Shown: positions 25,645-33,437 of the stretch, piece by piece
Numbering within the stretch: position 1 is the stretch's first letter
Layout: each line of letters starts with the position of its first letter
NCBI GenBank assembly: GCA_934394435.1
Contig: CAKRRN010000008.1
Span: 1 to 64,000 of the forward strand
Direction: 5' to 3'
Length of the DNA: 64,000 bases
Source of the DNA: an uncultured Bacteroidaceae bacterium
GTDB taxonomy: Bacteria; Bacteroidota; Bacteroidia; Bacteroidales; Bacteroidaceae
Position numbers and translations under genes: made by a program
The notes under the pieces: generated by a model
The model's input: the letters and a program-made list of their open reading frames with translations, nothing else
Told to the model about the DNA's origin: nothing
Databases searched by the model: none

Positions 25645-28338
25645 TCAGATTCTTCCTGCCTGGGCTATCATGTTGCGCACATTCTTCACAAATTCGCGGT
25701 CTGCCGCCAGTCGCTCCAGAGTGAGGTGCATGCGGTAACGCCAATAGTGGTGAGGATTGGCTGGAATGTTGATACGCTCTGACTCCACATCGGGCGAAGC
25801 CAGCCTGTCACTGGTAGAGAGCCAGTCCTGCAGGCTCAGCAGACAGAGCATGGAGGGCGAATCCAGATGACGCTTTACAATCTCGCCACACAGCCAACTG
25901 GGCATCACCCTTGGTGCGTCGCCCTCATGATGGAGCACATGGCGCCAATAAAGGCTGGCTCGCTCGGGTTCCTCTTGCCACCAGCCACGCAGCGTAGGCA
26001 TATCGTGAGTAAAAATCGTACATACGCTGCGGTAAGGATTATCTGCCAGGTTGGCAAAGAGCAGACCATAGGTCTTCGGCATGGTCTGTATCTCAAGAGT
26101 GAGAATGCGCAAACGCTCCAACACGGGTTGCACACAACTGGGCACCATACCCAGATCTTCGGCGCACACCAACATGTGTGTGGACTCCATCAAGACGGGT
26201 AGCACACGCATGGCGTGCTCCTCCCAGAGCTGCTCGTTTCGCTCATAGAAATAATGGTGATGGATACGGCGGAAGGCCTCCTGCTCTGAGGGTGTGAGAG
26301 CATGAAAGACAAACTCGCCATCAGCCCCTATGCGAGGATGAAACAGATGGTGGTGTTGCTCATCAGTAACGAAAAGCACCTGGGCGGTAAGGCGGAACAG
26401 TCCCTGGCGCAGACGTGTGGTACGCTCGGTGCCATCCTCGGGGAACCGCTCCAGTATCTGTCTCTGTGTGTGCAGACCTGTCTGCAGCCGATAGCGTCCG
26501 TTGGCAGACGGCTGTCTCTCCAGACAATGCTCTCTCACCCATCCTGCCAGATCCGCAAAGATGGCGTTGAGCACCGAATCCGTAATATAAGGCTCTGTCA
26601 TCCACTCGCGCTTGAAGGGAAGCCCCATGCCCTCAATCTCCTCCTCGCTCATGCCAAGCGCAGGAGAGAAGTGGCCCAGCAGACCATCTACGCAGCAGAG
26701 TGGAATCTGCCAGATGCGGAAGAAGCCCAGCACATGGTCAATACGAAATGCATCGAAATAGTGCGACATCTTCTCCAAGCGCGCACGCCACCATTCGTAG
26801 CCATCCTGTGCCATTGCCTCCCAGTTGTAGGTGGGGAATCCCCAGTTTTGTCCTGTTGCGCTAAAGGCATCGGGCGGAGCACCAGCCTGACAATCCATGT
26901 GGAAGAGTCCTGGAGAGGTCCAAGCCTCTACGCTTGACGGACTTATACCGATGGGGATGTCGCCCTTGAGCCACACGCCCATCTCGTGAGCATGTGCGGC
27001 AGCCTCTCTCAACTGCCTGTCAAGCAGAAACTGCACAAAGGCGTAATATCCTGTCTCCTGCGCCCTACCATCCACCAGGCTGCGTATCTTGCCAGCCTCG
27101 TAGACCGAATGCTCTGGCCATTGGGTAAAATCGCACGTGCCGTACTCATCGCGTAGCAGACAAAATGCCGTGTAAGGCAGCAGCCAGTCTTCGTTCTCGG
27201 AAAGAAACTTCTTGTATTCGTCAGTATCCATCGCCTCTGCCCCCTCTTGAGCGTAGAGCGCGTGTAGATAGTCGTGCGTCAGATGATTCACCGCCTCGTA
27301 GTCTACTTGTGGCAGGGCATTCAGTTCAGCAGCTCTGGCTTCGAAGTGACTCATCTCTGCAAAGGACTTCAAGCGAGGTAGCTGTCTGAGGTCAACATAC
27401 ATGGGATGCAGAGCATAGATGCTGATGGCACTATAGGGATAACAGTCGCGCCATGTATGGGTCTGCGTGGTGTCATAGACGGGCAGCAGCTGTATGGCGT
27501 GCATACCTGTTTGTGCAGCAAAATCAGCCAAACTTGCCAAGTCTCCGAAGTCACCTGCCCCCTGGCTCCCCTCGCTGCGAAGTGAGAAGACGGGAATCAC
27601 CACTCCTGCCACACGCCACCGTCCTTCGGGCAGATGCAGATTATGGTCGCAGACCGCCAACACCGTAGAAGCAGCCACCGTCGAAAGCGAAGGGCTCTGA
27701 CGGTTGTTTCCCTGCTCCCATTCCAGCACGCTGCCCGTCTGCTCATCGAGCACCACATACTTATATTCGAAGGGCATACGCAGCCCCTCTGCGTTTATAG
27801 AAAGAACCCATTCGCTGGAAGCCTCCTTCTGCATACGCATGGCCTGGCTGATGTTCCATCCACCCAATTGCGGTTGGTTGCCAACCAAAGCCAGCACCTG
27901 CCCTGCACCTAACTGGGGAGCCAGCACACGAAACACTATCGTACGTGCGTAATAGACGAGACACGATGCTCCACACGGGCGATGTGCTGGTGCGCCACTA
28001 TGCTCGTAAGCCGAGGTAAACAGATGGTTGCTCTCTGGAATGTCGCGCCAGTAATCGGGAAAGACAAACGAAAGGTCATCCCGAGCAGGAAACCTTCTGG
28101 GCACGGCACACCACTCGCGTCTCACCACTCTGCCATCCTTCATCACCACGTATGAGTAAACAAACGCGCGTACATCGCGTCCGTGCAAGGTAAAACTCCC
28201 TGTCCACGAATGTCCGTCTTCCGTTGCAAGCGGAAACAATACGTGACCGCGTCCGCCACCCACTCGCTCTGTCTCAATCTCAACAGACAGGCTTTCGCCC
28301 CAATGCGTACGGTAATCTATGCTGAAAGTCAGTTTCAT
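25645..28338 (-). CDS. malQ: 4-alpha-glucanotransferase (amylomaltase, GH77) with N-terminal CBM20 domains
   Basis: An 897-aa enzyme that transfers glucan segments between malto-oligosaccharides. The first 260 residues contain two starch-binding CBM20-like modules (one with QLGGWNISQAMRM), the layout of plant DPE2 and Bacteroidetes homologues. The GH77 barrel follows: nucleophile Asp in FDAFRIDHVLGF (about residue 534), acid/base Glu in VCAEDLGMVP (about 726) and HDMPTLRGWW. The frame extends to 28410, but ATG 28338 starts the CBM and lies just downstream of a good promoter. Confidence 0.93.
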   Translation of the reverse strand: MKLTFSIDYRTHWGESLSVEIETERVGGGRGHVLFPLATEDGHSWTGSFTLHGRDVRAFVYSYVVMKDGRVVRREWCAVPRRFPARDDLSFVFPDYWRDIPESNHLFTSAYEHSGAPAHRPCGASCLVYYARTIVFRVLAPQLGAGQVLALVGNQPQLGGWNISQAMRMQKEASSEWVLSINAEGLRMPFEYKYVVLDEQTGSVLEWEQGNNRQSPSLSTVAASTVLAVCDHNLHLPEGRWRVAGVVIPVFSLRSEGSQGAGDFGDLASLADFAAQTGMHAIQLLPVYDTTQTHTWRDCYPYSAISIYALHPMYVDLRQLPRLKSFAEMSHFEARAAELNALPQVDYEAVNHLTHDYLHALYAQEGAEAMDTDEYKKFLSENEDWLLPYTAFCLLRDEYGTCDFTQWPEHSVYEAGKIRSLVDGRAQETGYYAFVQFLLDRQLREAAAHAHEMGVWLKGDIPIGISPSSVEAWTSPGLFHMDCQAGAPPDAFSATGQNWGFPTYNWEAMAQDGYEWWRARLEKMSHYFDAFRIDHVLGFFRIWQIPLCCVDGLLGHFSPALGMSEEEIEGMGLPFKREWMTEPYITDSVLNAIFADLAGWVREHCLERQPSANGRYRLQTGLHTQRQILERFPEDGTERTTRLRQGLFRLTAQVLFVTDEQHHHLFHPRIGADGEFVFHALTPSEQEAFRRIHHHYFYERNEQLWEEHAMRVLPVLMESTHMLVCAEDLGMVPSCVQPVLERLRILTLEIQTMPKTYGLLFANLADNPYRSVCTIFTHDMPTLRGWWQEEPERASLYWRHVLHHEGDAPRVMPSWLCGEIVKRHLDSPSMLCLLSLQDWLSTSDRLASPDVESERINIPANPHHYWRYRMHLTLERLAADREFVKNVRNMIAQAGRI

Positions 28339-28379
28339 CCTTATATAATATATATAAATTACATGATAGATTGTACATG

Positions 28380-28410
28380 CAAATTTAGTGGAAAAGAGAG
28401 AGAGAGACAA
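28380..28410 (-). promoter_or_regulatory. Promoter of malQ
   Basis: On the minus strand, TTG (28408-28410) is followed after 20 bases by TAAATTTG (28380-28387), matching the Bacteroidetes consensus. The spacer is a (TC)n run. Transcription would start near 28373, giving a leader of about 35 nt. Confidence 0.7.
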
Positions 28411-28439
28411 CTTTTTCTATAGAAACATCAATCAAATTC

Positions 28440-28470
28440 TTGGAGGTAATGTAGAAAAGATGTACCTTTG
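28440..28470 (+). promoter_or_regulatory. Plus-strand promoter for a possible small RNA
   Basis: TTG (28440-28442), 20 bases, then TACCTTTG (28463-28470): a full match to the Bacteroidetes promoter pattern with no annotated gene downstream. Confidence 0.6.
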
Positions 28471-28477
28471 TCATAGA

Positions 28478-28735
28478 AACAAGCAAGCGAGCTACAGACC
28501 TACCGCACTGGTTCGACTGGGATACTCATCAATAATTTACATGAAACCGAGAAAAGTTTCATTTGCCAATGGCGGGCCACGCTCCGAAAGGAGTTCCGAT
28601 GAGGACGGTGGATTACAAAGGCGATGAACACTCAAAACCTATTCATTCGGAGTTTCATCACATCACCAGTGCGGTTCCCATAGGAGCGGACAGGAGTGCA
28701 ACAAGACGCGCTTCTGCCCGCTCTCCTTTTTTATA
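28478..28735 (+). ncRNA. Candidate small RNA (about 250 nt), unrecognised
   Basis: It is defined by the promoter at 28440-28470 and by an intrinsic terminator at 28683-28735: a stem of GGAGCGGACAG with CTGCCCGCTCTCC, followed by TTTTTT. It matches no RNA family that I can name. A 28-codon frame (from an ATG near 28541, ending at 28627) lies inside but lacks a clear ribosome site. The RNA could be structural, regulatory or a leader-peptide transcript. Confidence 0.4.
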
Positions 28736-29041
28736 GAAGCAAAAAGAAAACGGCTCTGTTTATTTTGGTTCGACCGATAAACCAATGGGAGCTTCGGAAG
28801 TAAAATCACAGGCATAACCTGTACTTATAAGCCAACCTGCTTGTCTGTACAAAGGATATAATAATAAGGTCCATACGAAACGGCTCAATTTATTTTCTTA
28901 GTTGGAGAAAAATATTTTCCCAGTTAGGAAAAAAGAAAAGCCCTATTGTGGCCCACTATTATCGTTTCATAAAATGGATAGTGCGTCTACCTTTTTACTC
29001 TGTTTATACTGTGAGAAAACGTATCTACGGAAATCAATAAA
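28736..29041. other. Noncoding stretch between candidate sRNA and MITE copy 2
   Basis: No gene is seen. It holds two near-direct repeats of the form AAACGGCTCnnTTTATTTT, near 28748 and 28878. Confidence 0.4.
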
Positions 29042-29238
29042 CCCAAATCGGTCACTAGACCGAAACAAAGAACCCATTCCTGCTGATGGATAGTTCTTGC
29101 CAATCCCTATCAGCCTTTCTTCCGGCAGATTGTTTCCAGACTTGTCTTGACATAGCCCACTATGCCTTCGACACGTCTGAAAACAATCTGCTCGAAAAAA
29201 AAAACTAATATGAATCAGTATCTAATGACCGATTTGGG
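29042..29238. mobile_element. MITE copy 2, 197 bp, with 5-bp target duplication
   Basis: The ends CCCAAATCGGTCACTAGA and TCTAATGACCGATTTGGG are inverted repeats; ATAAA is duplicated on both sides (29037-29041 and 29239-29243). The interior forms a long hairpin (arm CAGATTGTTTTCAGAC with GTCTGGAAACAATCTG, near 29131-29192) and a second one (GCTGAT/ATCAGC). About 155 bp of it is shared, inverted and at roughly 94% by eye, with 54838-54991. Confidence 0.85.
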
Positions 29239-29256
29239 ATAAAAAGTCACTCTAAA

Positions 29257-29340
29257 AAGTAAGCCGTCTTCATTGGCCAATGAAGACGGCTTCAATAGCC
29301 TTTGAAGACGACTTACTTGGGCTTTGAAGACTATATTACT
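29257..29340. repeat. Palindrome array next to MITE copy 2
   Basis: A perfect 32-bp palindrome at 29261-29292 has half AAGCCGTCTTCATTGG. It is followed by near-repeats of the same words (TTTGAAGACGACTTACTT and TTTGAAGAC). The whole can fold as alternative hairpins. The rest of the stretch up to the mfd stop (29341-29575) shows no gene. Confidence 0.8.
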
Positions 29341-29575
29341 TGCAATACCCCCTTAGCATCCATCCTTACCCTTGTGAAAACGGTTTCCTCTCTATTAGCC
29401 TGTCCTCGTCAAATTTCAGCTGAAGCTAATTCTATATTCCACCTCTTGGTTTATCTGGTAAGCCTATATTGTCTCTGAGCTTTACGACTACACCTTGGAG
29501 GCTCTGATTCTACGGTGATGGTTCGTCCCTCTCCCCTCATCCACAAGAGAAAGGACCGAGGAAGCGTTGACTTCC

Positions 29576-32500
29576 TTAGTTTGCAGACGAAGAGGAACTG
29601 GCGGAAGCGTCTGGGCTGGTGCAGAGACTTATCTGGTGGAGAATGTCGAGCGCGGCTTTTACGGAAGGTACGTTGGTGAGGAGCAAACTGCGGTGCCCAT
29701 TCTCCTCCTGAAGTCTGCAGAGATGGATGTTGGTGGTGGCAAAGGCAATAATCTGTCCGAAAGCCTGACTCTGGAAGAAGGTAGTGTGCTCGTTTGAGAC
29801 AAAAAAGAGTCGCATGCGTGCCTTTTTGAGCACAATGCGTTCCGCTCCGAAATGACACGCCAGACTGCGCAGACTGACCACACGTATGAGTTCGTCAGCC
29901 TCTGCTGGGATGGGGCCAAAGCGGTCTTGCAGTCTGCGTCGGAAGTCGTTGACCTGAGCGTCTGTCTGGAGCGAGTCAAGTTCCCGATACAGGAGCATAC
30001 GCTCAGCGGATGTGGGCACGTATGCTTCGCTGAAACTCATGGGCAGATCGCTTTCGACAATACACTCGTCGGGCTGCAATACGCAGTCTTCTGCAGACGT
30101 CTCCTGTTGCTGCTCCGTCTGAGTCTGAAACTCCTCTCTCTTGAGCTCACTTACAGCCTGCGAGAGTATCTTCTGATAAGCTTCGTATCCCAGGTCGGCA
30201 ATGAATCCGCTCTGCTCGGCTCCGAGCAGATTTCCTGCCCCACGTATGTCGAGGTCCTGCATGGCTATCTGTATGCCGCTACCAAGCGCTGAGAAGTTCT
30301 CGATGGCCTGCAGTCTTCGGCGTGCATCCTGTGGAAGAAGTGCCAGAGGGGGAGCCATCAGATAACAGAAAGCTTTTCGTGCGGCACGCCCCACGCGTCC
30401 TCTCATCTGATGCAGGTCGCTCAGTCCGAAGCATTGCGCCCCGTTGATGATGATAGTGTTGGCATTGGGGATGTCGAGTCCGCTCTCGACGATAGTGGTG
30501 GAGAGAAGCACGTCGTAGTCGTAGTTGGCAAAGGAGAGCATTACCTGTTCGAGCTCTTCGCTGGGCATTCGTCCGTGTCCTACCGCCACACGCGCGTCGG
30601 GCACACAACGTAGAATAAGCGCCTGCAGGTCGGGAATCTGGCTGATACGTGGTGTGACGAAGAGTACCTGCCCTCCCCTGCTCATCTCAAATTCAATAGC
30701 CTGCGTGATAATCTGTGCACTAAAGGTGCAGAGCATCGTCTGTATGGGTCGTCTGTTGGGTGGAGGGGTCTGAATGACGCTGAGGTCTCTGGCTCCCATG
30801 AGACTGAACTGGAGTGTGCGTGGGATGGGTGTGGCGGTGAGCGTGAGCGTGTCGACGTTTGTCTTCATCTGCCGTAGCTTCTCTTTGGTAGAGACACCGA
30901 ATTTCTGCTCCTCGTCAACGATAAGTAGTCCGAGGTCCTTGAAGCGAACGGTCTTTCCGAGGAGTTTCTGTGTGCCGATGAGAATGTCGATACGTCCCTG
31001 TCGCAGGTCTTCGAGAATCGTTTTCGTTTGTGCTGCCGAGCGTGCACGACTGAGGTATTCCACCCGTACAGGCATGTCCTTGAGACGGGTAGAGAAGGTA
31101 TGGAAATGCTGATACGCTAATATGGTGGTGGGCACAAGGAGCGCCACCTGCTTGCCGTCGGCACACGCCTTGAAGGCTGCCCTTACGGCAATCTCCGTTT
31201 TTCCGAACCCTACGTCTCCACATATGAGACGGTCCATGGGCTGTGCTTTCTGCATGTCTGCCTTCACCTCTCTGGTGGCTTTCTGTTGGTCGGGTGTATC
31301 CTCGTAAAGGAAACTGGCTTCGAGCTCGTGCTGAAGGTACCCATCGGGGCTGAAGGCAAATCCCTTCTCATGCTGCCGTTGGCTGTAGAGCCGTATGAGG
31401 TCGCGTGCAATGTCCTTGATGTGCGACTTGGTGCGTTGCTTCATACGCTCCCAGGCTCCTGTGCCAAGCGCGCTTAGGCGTGGTGGCTCGCCCTCTTTTG
31501 CTCTGTATTTCGACACCTTGTGGAGCGCGTGTATGGATACGAACACCACATCATCGTTCTTATAGATAATCTTGATGACCTCCTGCCAAGTATCACCATT
31601 CGGAATGCGCACGAGTCCGCCAAACCGTCCTATCCCGTGGTCAATGTGTACTACGTAGTCTCCTATCTGAAACTGCTGCAACTCCTTGAGCGTGAGTGCC
31701 AACTTGCCGTTTCGTGTGCGGTCGCTGCGCAGGGTGTAGCGATGGAAACGGTCGAAGATCTGATGGTCTGTGAAGCAGCATATCCGCAGGTCTGAATCGA
31801 TAAATCCCGCGTGGAGTGTGTGATCAATAGGTGTGAATCGGAGGTCGCTCTGGCGGTCGCTGAAGATGGCTTCGAGCCGCTTTGTCTGACTTTCTGCATC
31901 GGAAAGCACGTAGAGAGTGTAGCCCTGTCCGATATAGTCTTGGAAACAACGGAAAATGAGGTCGAAATTCTTGTGGAAGACAGGTTGAGCAAGGGTGTGC
32001 GCCTCGAGCGTGAGAGTATCCTCTGTGGCGGATTCTGCTGAGGAAACGGTGTGAGGGCCGAGTGTGACACTTCTGAAGGCTTGCAACTGCTGACGGAATT
32101 CGTTGGGACTGACAAGGAGCGTACGTTTCTCAAGGGGAAGTCCAGCAAGCATTCCTGCTGTGTCTGGGGTAGGAAGGTCCGTACGGGAGCCTGCTGCGGC
32201 TTTACCAGGAAGTGCGTCAAGAGTGTCGGCAGGATACTCTTCAGTCTGCTGCGAGACGATTGCCTGTGAGGTGAATCCCTCGTCCCAGATCTGTCCGACA
32301 AGGTCTGCCACGTAAGCCGTATCGCACCCAACGAGCAACGTGTCTGAGGGGAGGAAAGAGAGAAAAGACTGCAAGGCGTAATCGCCCTCTCCTGCGGCAG
32401 AAGAAGGTATGATGCTGGCCTGTGTGAGACGCGAGACACTCAGCTGGTCTTGTACGTCGAAGAGGCGTATGCTGTCCACTTCGTCACCAAAGAAGTCGAC

Positions 32501-33103
32501 GCGATAGGGATATTCGCAGGAATAAGAATAGACATCGAGCAGGCTGCCTCGCAGGGAGAATTGTCCAGGCTCGTAGACATAGTCGGTACGCTGAAAGCCA
32601 AGCTCGAGGAGTGTCTGCTGCACCTGCATAATATCAAGATGCTGATGAAGGGAAATCTCTAAAGTGTGTCGCTTGAGCTGCGTGCTGTCCTCCACCCTCT
32701 CAGCCATGGCCTGTGGACTGGCAACAAGAAAGAGGGGTCTGCCAGGCGAAAGGAGTCTGCTGAGCGCCTGCGTACGCAGGATGATATTGGCAGAATCGCG
32801 CTGTCCGTATTTGACAGCTCGCTTGAAACTGGAGGGGAAGAGCAGCACATACTCATCACCAAGTAGCTGTGTCAGGTCTTGATAGAAATAGGCAGCCTCT
32901 TCCTCATCGGGCAGAATGAAGAGCAAGGGTGCGCCCAGGAGCTGGGGCGAGCGTGTGGCAAGTGCCGCAAAAAAGAGTGCAGAGGAGCTGCCCTGCAGTC
33001 CAGACAAACGTATGTGGCGGAATTTTCCGTCCTGTATGACGTGCGCAAAGCGTTGTATGAGCGGATGGCGTGCGTAGATTTCCAGCAGTTTCTGTATTTC
33101 CAT
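29576..33103 (-). CDS. mfd: Transcription-repair coupling factor Mfd
   Basis: A 1175-aa SF2 translocase that removes RNA polymerase stalled at lesions and recruits UvrA. The N-terminal UvrB-like region is followed by the CarD-like RNAP-interaction domain (FQIGDYVVHIDHGIGRFGGL, about residue 500). The motor has Walker A GDVGFGKTE, DEEQ box LIVDEEQKFGV, LTATPIPRTL and QMRGRVGR. The C-terminal regulatory TRCF domain ends in a Ser-rich tail. The frame runs to 33211; ATG 33103 (MEIQKLLEIY) is the natural start. Length is normal. Confidence 0.96.
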   Translation of the reverse strand: MEIQKLLEIYARHPLIQRFAHVIQDGKFRHIRLSGLQGSSSALFFAALATRSPQLLGAPLLFILPDEEEAAYFYQDLTQLLGDEYVLLFPSSFKRAVKYGQRDSANIILRTQALSRLLSPGRPLFLVASPQAMAERVEDSTQLKRHTLEISLHQHLDIMQVQQTLLELGFQRTDYVYEPGQFSLRGSLLDVYSYSCEYPYRVDFFGDEVDSIRLFDVQDQLSVSRLTQASIIPSSAAGEGDYALQSFLSFLPSDTLLVGCDTAYVADLVGQIWDEGFTSQAIVSQQTEEYPADTLDALPGKAAAGSRTDLPTPDTAGMLAGLPLEKRTLLVSPNEFRQQLQAFRSVTLGPHTVSSAESATEDTLTLEAHTLAQPVFHKNFDLIFRCFQDYIGQGYTLYVLSDAESQTKRLEAIFSDRQSDLRFTPIDHTLHAGFIDSDLRICCFTDHQIFDRFHRYTLRSDRTRNGKLALTLKELQQFQIGDYVVHIDHGIGRFGGLVRIPNGDTWQEVIKIIYKNDDVVFVSIHALHKVSKYRAKEGEPPRLSALGTGAWERMKQRTKSHIKDIARDLIRLYSQRQHEKGFAFSPDGYLQHELEASFLYEDTPDQQKATREVKADMQKAQPMDRLICGDVGFGKTEIAVRAAFKACADGKQVALLVPTTILAYQHFHTFSTRLKDMPVRVEYLSRARSAAQTKTILEDLRQGRIDILIGTQKLLGKTVRFKDLGLLIVDEEQKFGVSTKEKLRQMKTNVDTLTLTATPIPRTLQFSLMGARDLSVIQTPPPNRRPIQTMLCTFSAQIITQAIEFEMSRGGQVLFVTPRISQIPDLQALILRCVPDARVAVGHGRMPSEELEQVMLSFANYDYDVLLSTTIVESGLDIPNANTIIINGAQCFGLSDLHQMRGRVGRAARKAFCYLMAPPLALLPQDARRRLQAIENFSALGSGIQIAMQDLDIRGAGNLLGAEQSGFIADLGYEAYQKILSQAVSELKREEFQTQTEQQQETSAEDCVLQPDECIVESDLPMSFSEAYVPTSAERMLLYRELDSLQTDAQVNDFRRRLQDRFGPIPAEADELIRVVSLRSLACHFGAERIVLKKARMRLFFVSNEHTTFFQSQAFGQIIAFATTNIHLCRLQEENGHRSLLLTNVPSVKAALDILHQISLCTSPDASASSSSSAN

Positions 33104-33437
33104 TTTTCTTCTTCCTCTCTCTTCTCTGTTTTGTATACTTTTATAGTAATTCTCACACTTCCAGTTGCTTCCGTATGACGGAGGCTTCCTTACTACTCTA
33201 TCTCCCTTCACTCATATACACACACGTTCCCCCCCTCAAAGAAGCGTTTCCTACGCAGCTCGAAGTGACTCCCCACTCTCGCACACGCGCACGTACTCTT
33301 ATATTATATAAATTATCCATTCGATGAGGAATAGACTCTATACTTCATCTCCCTCCCACACCTCGGTGCGAAAGAAAGACTACGGATGAAGGGAGGAGTA
33401 GACTACGGAAAAGGCAATACTTTTTTTTCTCTACAGG

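Noticed and set aside
28902..29093. 63-aa plus-strand open frame next to MITE copy 2
   Set aside because: It runs into the MITE end and ends there; no start signal or homology pattern.
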